64,000 nucleotides of DNA from G965230615 sp965230615. GTDB taxonomy: Bacteria; Pseudomonadota; Gammaproteobacteria; HTCC5015. The number at the start of each line of letters is the position of its first letter. Positions within the stretch are counted from its first letter, which is position 1. Positions 39,201-45,691 of this stretch are shown piece by piece. The position numbers were made by a program, and so were the translations under genes. Below the pieces are notes generated by a model, which worked only from the letters and a program-made list of their open reading frames with translations, was not told the origin of the DNA and did not search any database. The stretch is taken from the NCBI GenBank assembly GCA_965230615.1, contig OZ246012.1, forward strand, positions 1,550,001-1,614,000. The letters run 5' to 3'.

Positions 39201-41739
39201 ACAATGGTGTATCGAGTACATCAGCATTGCCGAATAAGGTGTTAACCAGCTCATCATCATTTATCCAAAGGCCGCGAGTATCTAAAACACTACCCGGCTG
39301 TAGTGTAATAGGCGCACTACTGTTCTGATCAATAAATGTCTCTGTATCAAAGAGCTTTCTATTTCTGCCTAAAATATTATCAACAATCGCGTTACCTACT
39401 GTGCGAATATTAATATCACCGCCAGCAGTGCTTATACTACCGCCAATATTAATATCATCCTTAGCCAAGAGATCAAGATTAGTACCTGGGCGAAAGGTCA
39501 AATCGACACCATCAGCAATTGATATCTGCCCACCGGTACCAATATTAATGGACATTAAGCCACTCTCTTCGAATAAACGTTCAGATAAGCTTAAATCCAC
39601 TAACTGTGTGCCGCCTGGCGCTTCCTGCTCTTCAGCTAATAAGTCTTCATCGAATGCGGGGTTCAACAAGTTATCAATAGCATTTATTATGATATTTTGT
39701 TTATTATTAATTAAGAATAAGTCGAGTTGACCGCCGCGAGGAAAGTTATTCGCTGCCACATCGCGTTGAAAAGGCCCAGTTATCGTATCGGCTCTAATTT
39801 CACCTTCTAATATAGCGGCTCTGGATACAATACTGACATTACCCGCGTCGCGCCCTTCACTATACGCTTCAACGAACTCTCCACCCATACCGATAAACGA
39901 GCCTGAAAACTCTTCAGTAATGCCCCAACGCTCATGCAATTTAGCCGTATCACCGAGAATGCCATCGTAAATGCGATCAGGGTCAGCATCACTAATGTCG
40001 TATACACGACCTTCAGAAATTAACTTAGTGGTTTCTATAATACCGGCCTGGTAATGCACTGTACCACCTGATACATCAATCACAGAGCCTTCGCGCTGTA
40101 TTACATCACCACGTGACAATAACTGCACCGAACCACCTTCGGTTAATCGTTCAGCAACAGTTCTCGGGGTTGAATCGACAGCGCCACTAATATTGGCAAT
40201 ATCAGTGCCTTTACGCGCATCAATATAAACAGTCGAGCCATTCAGAATGCCATCACGTTGTAATGGTGAGTCCTGTAACTCATTGCCGCGCAGCTCTACT
40301 TCTATTACATTAGCGTCGGCCGCCAACTGTACTTCAGTACCTGACACATCAATCAGGCTGCCACTATCGAGAAAGATGCGGCTATTATCAGCATCGGCAT
40401 TATCTTGAAAAAACAAATTGTGATTATTAGGTGTACTGGTCGCTAAAAACTGTACATTGCCTCCTGCGGCAATAATGCTAGAGCCTTGCTCCATATGAAT
40501 ATTTTCGGCGACAACTTCAACGCGCGATAAGTTCTGTGGCTGCACATCTGGCGCAGTTGCATCATTATCTAGCTCAGGCAATATTTCAGTAACACTGCCC
40601 TCGGCAAAACGCACATTACCACCACGTTCTGCCAGTTGAAACGGTGTACCGCCTGGCACAGTCGGCAGCTCTCTTTCATCAGGGTTATCAAAAAAGCTAG
40701 ATAACACTGTTTCGTTGACTAACGTTACATCTTGCCGCAATGAATCACGCGCTAATAAACGAATAGTGCCATTAAGATCAACCGAGGTTGTTGCTCTTAG
40801 TGTGCCTTCTTGGTTAACGGCCATACCCAATAAAGTAATATTACCTCGCTCGGCAACCATTTCACCGACATTGGTAATATTGCCGCCTGTTTCAACCTCT
40901 ACTAAAAAACCTCGTAAATCCGGGTTACTATCTGAAAACAACAAAAAAACCTCATCTTCGGCAGCAGCCATTAAGGTCTGGCCTTCTGGCGTAGAGACCT
41001 TGCCTTCATTTCTTATATTGGGCGCAAATACTAAGACGCTGCCGTTATTAGCCGTATTAATTTCGGCACCTTCTGCAATTAAAATATCACCCGCTTGCCC
41101 CTGCACTGAAGCTGCTAATTCTGCCTCGCCCTCAGCATTAATCATAAGGATAGGGCGATCAGCAGCGGCAGTGTCGTCATGCATAAATGCTGGTTCGCCT
41201 TCGGCAACTGATTGTGCAATCGAAGAATTAAGAAACAAGTCCTCATTGATATCCAAGGTAGAGGCGACTAAACCACCTACATTGACCTGCGCACTATCAC
41301 CAAACAAAATACCATTTTGGTTGATTAGATAAACCTGACCATTAGCCTGCAAGCTACCCAGTATCTGGCTCGGCCTGGCTGCGCCAGTTACCCGGTTTAA
41401 TGCTGCTGCACTCGCATCAGGCTGCCTAAACTCCACCAGGTTAGCCTCACCAATATCAAAACTTTGCCAATCAATAATCGCACGCCCACTTTGCTGGTCT
41501 ATTTGCAGGCGACTGGCTGTCTCATCAAACGTTGCCGCACCGGATACAACACTGCCACCAACCGGCAAGCCAGGAATCGGTGCATTACCTAATACGGTGC
41601 CATTAACCCATACGCGATTGGCAGCACTGGCAGAAGTACCGGCCATCAGTACCGCACTGGAAATAGTTGCACAACATAGGATTTGCTTATAAAAAGCTTT
41701 GGATTTATTCAACATATCAATAGACCGCCTTGACACCAT
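30244..41739 (-). CDS. Giant filamentous-haemagglutinin-family exoprotein (TpsA), with DUF3739-like C-terminus
   Basis: This exoprotein of about 3830 residues is one of the largest genes here. It has a long signal peptide (MLNKSKAFYKQILCCATISSAVLMAGTSASA), then the TPS secretion domain of the haemagglutination-activity type: ANRVWVNGT, IDWQSFDIGEANLVEF, and YLINQNGILFGDSAQVNVGG (N-Q-N-G-I replaces N-P-N-G-I). A very long beta-helix of irregular repeats follows, rich in GDI, GSI and NLDL steps. The C-terminal region (LDGGDILLWATEGNIDAGRGAKTA, then APQGIIDAGDAGIGS) matches the DUF3739 family. The end is acidic (GFGDDEEAFLRQ). The frame opens with TTG at 41784. ATGs at 41763, 41739 and 41715 are possible; 41739 has AGGGCACT just ahead. 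It is probably a surface adhesin or matrix protein. Confidence 0.92.
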   Translation of the reverse strand: MVSRRSIDMLNKSKAFYKQILCCATISSAVLMAGTSASAANRVWVNGTVLGNAPIPGLPVGGSVVSGAATFDETASRLQIDQQSGRAIIDWQSFDIGEANLVEFRQPDASAAALNRVTGAARPSQILGSLQANGQVYLINQNGILFGDSAQVNVGGLVASTLDINEDLFLNSSIAQSVAEGEPAFMHDDTAAADRPILMINAEGEAELAASVQGQAGDILIAEGAEINTANNGSVLVFAPNIRNEGKVSTPEGQTLMAAAEDEVFLLFSDSNPDLRGFLVEVETGGNITNVGEMVAERGNITLLGMAVNQEGTLRATTSVDLNGTIRLLARDSLRQDVTLVNETVLSSFFDNPDERELPTVPGGTPFQLAERGGNVRFAEGSVTEILPELDNDATAPDVQPQNLSRVEVVAENIHMEQGSSIIAAGGNVQFLATSTPNNHNLFFQDNADADNSRIFLDSGSLIDVSGTEVQLAADANVIEVELRGNELQDSPLQRDGILNGSTVYIDARKGTDIANISGAVDSTPRTVAERLTEGGSVQLLSRGDVIQREGSVIDVSGGTVHYQAGIIETTKLISEGRVYDISDADPDRIYDGILGDTAKLHERWGITEEFSGSFIGMGGEFVEAYSEGRDAGNVSIVSRAAILEGEIRADTITGPFQRDVAANNFPRGGQLDLFLINNKQNIIINAIDNLLNPAFDEDLLAEEQEAPGGTQLVDLSLSERLFEESGLMSINIGTGGQISIADGVDLTFRPGTNLDLLAKDDINIGGSISTAGGDINIRTVGNAIVDNILGRNRKLFDTETFIDQNSSAPITLQPGSVLDTRGLWINDDELVNTLFGNADVLDTPLWIDGGNVVLVANGDLTLAQDSLIDTGGGAHFSSNGQLLAGKGGDISLAVNRAAIDLLQDEMVSLTLEGKLQSFAFNQGGTLSLEAPGVYITSDDLATIDRAALNLDESVLLRNSSFFNEGGFSAYNLTAFNSLTIAENTVITPEIQNLATFDQLANNPLISTGVNNRSVYVNNDLLTLSPELSTALVNNDISLDQAIVAADVFMQLPADIFSQAILQNNAEQVLIDNGIAAEQAAVLAAFSAELRYLDNADLILRPTGTDISQFTSIARLPDFQREPVDLSFTLRQSSSFSSNQSEAVPFVMQSGSVIDADAGASIVFTSDSSLYVNGSVLSPAGNISLNLLPDRTQQYHDDGAIWLGAASRLFAGATALLEPNELGLRQGRVLDAGTVSLNAEQGFIIAEAGADINVSGTAQALDFLTQTDGVGVEISVVDVAADAGTIKLTAAEGIIFEGSLNAQAANIGGASGGRLELVLDSNLREIFTDDPSNSTDGISFAAHELFIRETPSTLIADNFAADFDPLSLGQTDVISDDLNAQAVLAVETLQVAGFDQLDLAVSNTTISGESSSQIAVDQNGNPAIGRIVFDGNVALTAKQSIVLRAPTLATSTGNALVAAPYIRLGTQSDILSQQQVADVSGGQTSLTLLASNTSSDAFAAQLAAGPSADYSQFILSSDDSGLLEVVGHASVNGADQVNLLSSGDIRLRGLTISNDVRRFGSFSSFSDLTLQADQVYPDTLSEFVLSVGQRSFEFDVLNLDDMSTTTAIPNAEQSFDVIAGSLAVGDIIQLPVGLSQELVDFSITNINETLVGDSEGRLTILPGSADSPVLSAAGSLVFDAPVIDQQGVVKAPVGNIIFNTRATSATTGAITFANSSITSVSAEEQLIPFGEVQANISWVYDPANGGIVFVDSVPEKNITINSAVVDLQQGSVVNLSGDGDLLAYEFIPGPGGSRDILALENSGGSFAILPTLGQNYAPYDASIYAEEFAFQPGQSIFLNGVGDLASGEYAILPPRYASLPGAYLITPSDQFQNILPGQTFTSLNGADVVAGRFTIADSDIYDSQWSSFVIEPGSIAATRSEFNFNLASEFFVPGDNGLPVSSPHDAGSLLINASSRLNLEASFLSDVAGSGRGSQLDIVSDRLSVVSRLSNNVSVVEILDSQLSSINVDSVLLGGRRVNTAQGVRINIGAEQVVVGENSNISAPDIILAANDLVAVNSGATISGSGDSVAQAPTFLLDGDAALLRISAGPQAQITPTNTTGASGILQVADGAQLSADGSMLFFATADTQIDGNILMNGGSINIGSGLISLGDVPATVNTGLVFSNADLAALTVDELILTSGSSIDFYSDINLSFTDVELRAAALRGADSTTNNVTINAANTLELNSPVNSLAALASTGTGSLDLNAAQLTLGQGAMAIVGFDQVNLSATAGVIGDARGQFQINSNNNGLSIQAPVITATGAANTNIISDGQVTLAGNGDLAANILALQGLGSQLSITGSRILHQGQISLPSGTVTLDANGNDSADGVILSNATIDVAGQAVQFGEQLIASSGGDIRLSSLMGDVDLQVGSILNMSGVSGDLGSDAGGLSIRANVGQAFLNADINAGSGANAKGASFALDVAQLDNFSALLSGIQSANFTESVDIRQRNGSINVLASDSINASNIRLTADAGDISIAGTLDASGDAPGVQAGRIDIFADGDLTLESSAQLISTAQEAGVGGRIWLAVKNGVLNLLNGAGIDVTGNSRGGELALRVSRQQLANSELNATVTGADRVNVEAFATYNTNTVNQALIAQARSDADAFMGALNTNGLGSMTALPEFLVLPGVEIISGSDLNIADSIDLSSWRYGNEAGILSLNAAGDINVNATINDGFETRLVSNPPGFEQFCATIPGFCTESFVLASGNSWSYRIVGGADQSSANVLAVNTGLASGVGDLTVAADAAIRTGTGDIDVVAAGDITLLGEVDNDGVLVQTASIYTVGAPDATNPLGSFSASNQTANITFNLIFEGLSGYNADGGDINIFAGGDIVSANQNSLGDIVSFGSDQLFTDWLQRISGPVTFTGGSGLNLPTTWVVAFEDFAQNVAALGGGDINIRAGGDINSLSASIPTTGKQIGELEPNLLPNSDGFSYVENNLEINGGGDLNVVAGNDILSANFYLGDGHGDIQAGGNIAAANNGLNTILALGEGQFDLQADGSIALETALNTTVLAQSTAQSSTNADVRNFQSYFFTYSDDSAVNLTSLSGDILFSNNTDAIRAAYPQLILDVPAATNLATIYPPTVNASALQGSINIAGVMDLYPSSQGGMRLLAANNIQSSDVSGSVVSVNISDVDPALLPQAEDSFTGIPELFPSENIAPLFEDSNSRLLHAAVPLHADLDSNNDGAVSQAEILADQAIILIAQSGDISNTAQNFILSTPKKALISAGRDISNITLNLQNVNARDISLVQAGRDIVFPIVSGPNNDAVKRISVAGPGRLDVIAGRNVNLGASDGIRSIGNSVNPVLAEGGAAVSLLVGVGDAGQANVASQSFVERYFQAEQLPTEDLVTFVLSDAFDARGDILTPFVSEVTLLNYKDDSNQANIQYDLTAARADMANLSFAEQQMIAFRALAFRSIESQGQNNNIAGRVPVGSEYVGDLIEYVTSSRFNDDWFAAVNYTPDTNLSPAQNRDQAMALLAALPLAEQYDVAFQQFQAATVMQQRPLILNAYYNEIRQGGIVNETGQIQNPATDGFARSVAAVDTLFPADNYQGDLSLIFSTLQTEDGGNLNFLIPGGSVDVGITGEFAGLEPKAAVESGIITRSTGDINGMLANSINVNTSRVFTLDGGDILLWATEGNIDAGRGAKTAISTSPPRIVLDENGNPQTEFSAAVAGSGIRSSRFSENRKGGNVLLFAPQGIIDAGDAGIGSDGNLLVAAQQVVNADNIQSDGISIGVPVTTGVSASLAAASSAGTSATDAATDDASKGLSQDEEDQSGVAFVTVELIGFGDDEEAFLRQ

Positions 41740-41784
41740 AGTGCCCTGCCCTAACTTCTTCATTAATTTTTGAAACGAATGCAA

Positions 41785-42237
41785 AAGAACTTATTGAAGA
41801 GACTGCAGCCATAATAGCTACCTCTCTATGGCGCAATAAATACGATTCTCCGAGAACTATCTTGAGGTCGCTAACTATAGCGACACAATATGACAGTCTT
41901 GTTTAAGAAAGTTGACAGAGATACGCGTTTTGCACATATTTTTCTGCTTACTCGCTTTAAGCATTTCCCAACCACCTAACAAGCTGGGAAATATTTTGCA
42001 TTGCCATTACAAGCATATTAAAAAACACGGTTTTGCACTTACCTCAAATAGCCAACAACAAACTGATAATTAGCGACGGAAAGTTTGATTTTAAAGCTAA
42101 CATGCTTGCATTTAATGCATATGACTATACAGGCGAATCATATTGCGAGTTGTAAAAAATTGTTTTACCCCTAAAATCAGGAAAACATTAAGATAAGAGC
42201 CTAAACTTTTCAAACGAGCAGATAAATTTAAATATAA
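41785..42237. promoter_or_regulatory. Non-coding region upstream of the exoprotein operon
   Basis: No gene is seen. The region should hold the promoter and leader of the operon running from the exoprotein gene down to 22780. It has a palindrome GTCGCTA-ACTA-TAGCGAC (41867-41884), a smaller TTCTC-C-GAGAA palindrome near 41846, and a hairpin ATTTCCCA/TGGGAAAT (41963-41970 and 41985-41992). A minus-strand promoter could not be fixed by eye. Confidence 0.5.
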
Positions 42238-42267
42238 AAAAAGGCCAAGCATATACTTGGCCTTTTT
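42238..42267. terminator. Strong bidirectional terminator after the PstS-like gene
   Basis: A perfect 12-base stem (AAAAAGGCCAAG at 42238-42249 with CTTGGCCTTTTT at 42256-42267) has a six-base loop. It has A-runs before and T-runs after. It ends the minus-strand transcript of the gene at 42351 and insulates the exoprotein operon from it. Confidence 0.88.
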
Positions 42268-42350
42268 AAGAAGTGCAAGCTGTAAGCTTTACACTTTAAT
42301 TTTTATTCTTGTTATCTCAGGATATTGCATCCTGACATTACACTAAAATC

Positions 42351-43874
42351 TTAGTGAGCAATGCTATCAACATTAACGAAAGGCGTACGGCAAGAGTTAG
42401 AAGCACCACCGAAGAAGTGAGTAGATGTAGCAACTGGGTTGTTAACAACATCTAAAGGAAGTGCAGTGCTTGGAACGTTACCTGGGATAGTGTTAAGTGA
42501 AACATAACCAGATTGACCGAAAGGTTGAACGAATTCTTCGTTAAGGTCAACAATGTTAGTGTTAGAACCTGCTTGAGCAGCAAGAGCTTGCATAACAGTT
42601 AATACATCACCAGATGCATCAGTACGCCAGATCATTACTGACTCTACCCAGTCAAAGTACTTGTTCAATAGTACGTTTTCTACAGTTGGTGCAGCACCGT
42701 CAACTTTGATGAAACGGAAGTCATCACCAAGATCAGGGTTCTTCTCTAAGCTTTGAATACCGATAGCCCATGTACCTGCAGCTGCTTGAGCATTCAAGCA
42801 AGTCGTCATACGGCTAGAGCTTGAAGTTTCAGAGATAACTGGACCGAATGGGTTTGAACCTGCAGTCAATTGGAAGTTAGCAACAGTGTTTGTGCTAGTT
42901 GAGCTAGCTGGAGTATTGTCTAACTGAGGATCGATTGAACCTGTAGTACAACCAGTATTATGGAACTTAACAGCATACTGAGTACCAGTACCTGAAGACA
43001 ATGTACGACGACAAACGTGTACGCGAGGCGCAACGAAAGGCAGTACAGAGTTAGGATCAGTACTTGGAGAAACAAGATCAGCCGGATCAACGTCAGCATC
43101 ATCAACAAGTGCTAACAAAGACAAAGCAACATCAGGTGTAGCTGGGTTAGCATCGTCATCAACAGGGAAAAGTAAGCTACCCCAATCTGGAATACCACCA
43201 CTGAACAAAGCAGCAATTTGTTGCTTAGTCAAAGAAGGCATATTGGCTTCATCTTCAGCACCAACAGTTAAACCAGTAGCAAGCTGCAGAGCGTTACGCA
43301 ATTCAGTTGTAACTGGAACGTTGAAAATAGTGCCATAAAGCGTGTTTGTTACAACAGGTGTGTTATCACAAGCATCGCCACCGTTACCTAAAGGCAAACG
43401 ATCGATTTCTAAATCAGAGAAACCTGCATCTGAAGTACGTTGTACCAAGTTAGGGCACTCATAAAGATCACCAACACCATTAGGACCAACTAAAGCACAA
43501 CCAGCAGAGATGTCTAGTGAATCAAGACCACCTTGACATACGCCAATTGGACCTTGACCTGAACCACCTGAAGAACGCTTATAGATAACTGCATCTGTAT
43601 CAGCAGCCAAGCCAGTAATTCCAGCGTCTAATGTACAAAAATAGGCGTTGAAATCAGCTGGAAAACCACCACCACCAACTTCTGTGTAAAAATCTAAAGT
43701 GCCACCAACGCAAAGATCATTGATCATTGCTAAGTTAAGAGCATTGTCTTGAGCACTTGCACCAGAAATAACTACTTCAAGAGTAGTACCAGGAACAAAG
43801 TCACCTGGTGGTAATGCTAAAGCTGGAGCAGCAGCGAAAGCTAACGCTGCTAATGCAGTAATTTTTTTCAACAT
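42351..43874 (-). CDS. Secreted periplasmic-binding-fold protein, PstS-like
   Basis: This 507-residue exported protein has a signal peptide MLKKITALAALAFAAAPALA. The mature part begins TTLEVVISGASAQDNALN, like the opening strand and phosphate-loop area of PstS-type binding proteins. Later segments fit a PBP2 fold: DAVIYKRSSGGSGQGPIGV, MPSLTKQQIAALFSGGIPDWGSLL, HVCRRTLSSGTGTQYAVKF and VENVLLNKYFDWVESVMIW. It has about ten cysteines, probably paired as disulfides, which is unusual for PstS. No ABC transporter genes are adjacent. It lies 31 bases after a PEP-CTERM gene and shares its codon bias (many GCT, GGT, CGT, CCA), a sign of high expression. It may bind a ligand at the surface rather than feed a transporter; the ligand is unknown. 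Confidence 0.65.
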   Translation of the reverse strand: MLKKITALAALAFAAAPALALPPGDFVPGTTLEVVISGASAQDNALNLAMINDLCVGGTLDFYTEVGGGGFPADFNAYFCTLDAGITGLAADTDAVIYKRSSGGSGQGPIGVCQGGLDSLDISAGCALVGPNGVGDLYECPNLVQRTSDAGFSDLEIDRLPLGNGGDACDNTPVVTNTLYGTIFNVPVTTELRNALQLATGLTVGAEDEANMPSLTKQQIAALFSGGIPDWGSLLFPVDDDANPATPDVALSLLALVDDADVDPADLVSPSTDPNSVLPFVAPRVHVCRRTLSSGTGTQYAVKFHNTGCTTGSIDPQLDNTPASSTSTNTVANFQLTAGSNPFGPVISETSSSSRMTTCLNAQAAAGTWAIGIQSLEKNPDLGDDFRFIKVDGAAPTVENVLLNKYFDWVESVMIWRTDASGDVLTVMQALAAQAGSNTNIVDLNEEFVQPFGQSGYVSLNTIPGNVPSTALPLDVVNNPVATSTHFFGGASNSCRTPFVNVDSIAH

Positions 43875-43905
43875 GTTTTATATCTCCCAGAGATCTAAAA
43901 AAGAA

Positions 43906-44634
43906 TTAAGCCTTACGGCGACGAGAAATTGCACCCAAACCGATAAGACCTGAAGCTAAGAACCAGATAGCAGCAGGAACTGGAATTGGGTTGTAGTCTA
44001 ATGTGCCAGCAGTTAAGTCAAGTACCCAAGTGGCAGCTGACTCAACGATTGGACCTTGACCGAAAGTAACTGGATCAAAAACAGCAAAGAAGAACATGCT
44101 CATTTCTTGATCAACAGCTGTAGCGTTATCAACAGCTAAAACACCAGAGAAACCATCATTGTATTCGCCGATAGATCCAGCAATGCTAGTGTCAGTGCTG
44201 TAGTTTAAGTCACCAGCAGCGCCATTTTGGTTGTTTAAGCTGCTAACTAAACCAGCATAACGAGTTTGCAAGTTAGCATTGATTGTAGAATCTACAGGAA
44301 CTTGAGCAGAACCAGCAGCTAGTGTTGAAAGAGCACCAGTAGTAGCAAGGTCGTTAAAAGAAGCATTTACAGCTGAGATGCCCCAAGTTAAACCGCTATC
44401 ACCCAAGAAGCTAGTGTCGCCCAGGTTGAATGACAAAGCATAAGATGGGTCAGACATACCAGCTAGGAACTGGTCAAAAGTAACACCCAGATCTTGGCTG
44501 TAAGCAAGATTGTTAACAGGGTCATAAACATTCAAAAGCAACTCAGCGTTGCCAGTAAAAGAGTTATCTAATAAAGCGTTAGCGTTTCCTGCTAAAGCGA
44601 AAAGACCAGCTGCAATAAGAGCTTTAACTTTCAT
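43906..44634 (-). CDS. PEP-CTERM-type protein (IPVPAAIW variant), probably highly expressed
   Basis: This 242-residue exported protein has a signal peptide MKVKALIAAGLFALAGNANA. The mature part is Asn/Ser/Gly-rich and beta-like, with LLNVYDPVNNLAYSQDLGVTFDQF, and lacks cysteines. The C-terminus IPVPAAIWFLASGLIGLGAI plus SRRRKA is the typical VPxPAAxWL form of the PEP-CTERM sorting signal. Codon use is strongly biased to GCT, GGT and GAC-type codons, as in the next gene. A strong ribosome site, GGAGG, is eight bases before the ATG. It heads a two-gene unit with the PstS-like gene, behind a leader of roughly 270 bases containing a riboswitch candidate. Confidence 0.87.
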   Translation of the reverse strand: MKVKALIAAGLFALAGNANALLDNSFTGNAELLLNVYDPVNNLAYSQDLGVTFDQFLAGMSDPSYALSFNLGDTSFLGDSGLTWGISAVNASFNDLATTGALSTLAAGSAQVPVDSTINANLQTRYAGLVSSLNNQNGAAGDLNYSTDTSIAGSIGEYNDGFSGVLAVDNATAVDQEMSMFFFAVFDPVTFGQGPIVESAATWVLDLTAGTLDYNPIPVPAAIWFLASGLIGLGAISRRRKA

Positions 44635-44799
44635 TTAAAAAGCCTCCAAAAAGATTGTTAACCAAAAAACAACATACCCCTATGCCAAATACCCTCAGGA
44701 TTGACGATACCGGCAAACTTGTTGCGTGGTTCAGTGAATATCCTAGCATCACTGTACTCAGCCAAGTTTCCTTACTAAAGCTATAGATTAATTCGGCAT

Positions 44800-44898
44800 A
44801 GCCGGATTACTCTTATAGCGCGTAACCCGGCTGTCTTAATCTATTGAAGCAATAAGACCCGTGGCTTTCCGACCCAACCTCACGGTAGGTGTGGCAAC
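44800..44898 (-). promoter_or_regulatory. GEMM-like (cyclic-di-GMP-I) riboswitch candidate with alternative hairpin
   Basis: Read on the minus strand from 44898, the RNA has GCCACACC, a short hairpin, then GGGTCGGAAAGCCACGGGTC and, after a stem-loop, AGACAGCCGGGTTACG. The core of the cyclic-di-GMP-I (GEMM) aptamer family is GGGACGCAAAGCC-ACGGGTCT followed by AGCCGGGTT, so both halves match closely. The stem TAAGAC (44833-44838, 44853-44858) between them fits helix P3. The GNRA tetraloop of the first hairpin is not conserved. The 3' aptamer strand AGCCGGGTTAC can also pair with GTAATCCGGCT (44800-44810), giving an 11-base hairpin that would compete with the aptamer. It lies about 165 bases before the PEP-CTERM start. 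Confidence 0.6.
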
Positions 44899-44905
44899 TG
44901 AAATG

Positions 44906-45691
44906 CTAGAAGCTCGGTATTAAGTTCTGTTGTTCCGCTCTTCTAACAGGGCGGCATTAAAAGCGAAGTCAATGAAACTGGCTTGACATAGAAATGAATT
45001 TTTATTGAACGAGATATGACCAAAATTTAATGTGTAAAATCAGCGTTGAAAACCTGGCTCTTTGGCCGCCGATATGTTTATAGATTAAGACTAAAGCAAC
45101 ATGACAGTAATGTTTAAAATTTATGTTGGCTGTGCATAACTCTAAATGGCAACTTGTTTTATGACAGATTTTTTAAAAACACTTTAACACTAGTGCCCAA
45201 ATTGTTAATTACTACTATATTTAGTATGCACTCTATTGAATAAACTGCTTTTAGCTGATTCATAATATGATATCAATTGCCCAAGTTAACAATAAGTTTT
45301 ATTTCGCAAGGCATAATGAACATTTTAAAAAGCGAAACAGCTTTTTTACTGGTGAAAAATTAAATACCTGTGGTGAGAATTTGAAACACACTAAAAGCCT
45401 TAATATTGAAAATGCATTCATTAAACTTCTCAGCAATCACTTTTCAAATAATGCTTATTGATCAAGCTTTGCTCAACTGTAGTGAAAGTGGCATCAATCA
45501 TTCATAAAGCTCAATATAAATACCGGCTAGTAACACTACTGGCTTGACCTCATTAAAACCAATCGAATTAAATAGACGACTTGCTAATACTGATAGACAA
45601 CGCCCTAAGCTACCGAAGTCATTCTTAAAGCTAGCAAGTTATTAACCATAAAAAGCTTAAGGCGATGTCAGCTACATAATGGTGAGCAACC
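44906..45691. other. Gene-poor region upstream of the PEP-CTERM/PstS-like unit
   Basis: About 790 AT-rich bases hold no convincing gene. The right end abuts the stop of the unknown gene at 45692. The left end should carry the minus-strand promoter of the riboswitch-led transcript. A 64-codon plus-strand frame at 45267-45461 lacks a signal peptide, a ribosome site or recognised features and is judged spurious. Confidence 0.5.

Noticed and set aside
41912..41945. TTGACA on the plus strand with an AT-rich -10-like block
   Set aside because: No plus-strand gene follows, only the antisense of the terminator and the PstS-like gene.
45267..45461. Plus-strand 64-codon frame in the gap after the PEP-CTERM gene
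   Set aside because: No ribosome site, domain or neighbour logic. The composition matches random AT-rich DNA.
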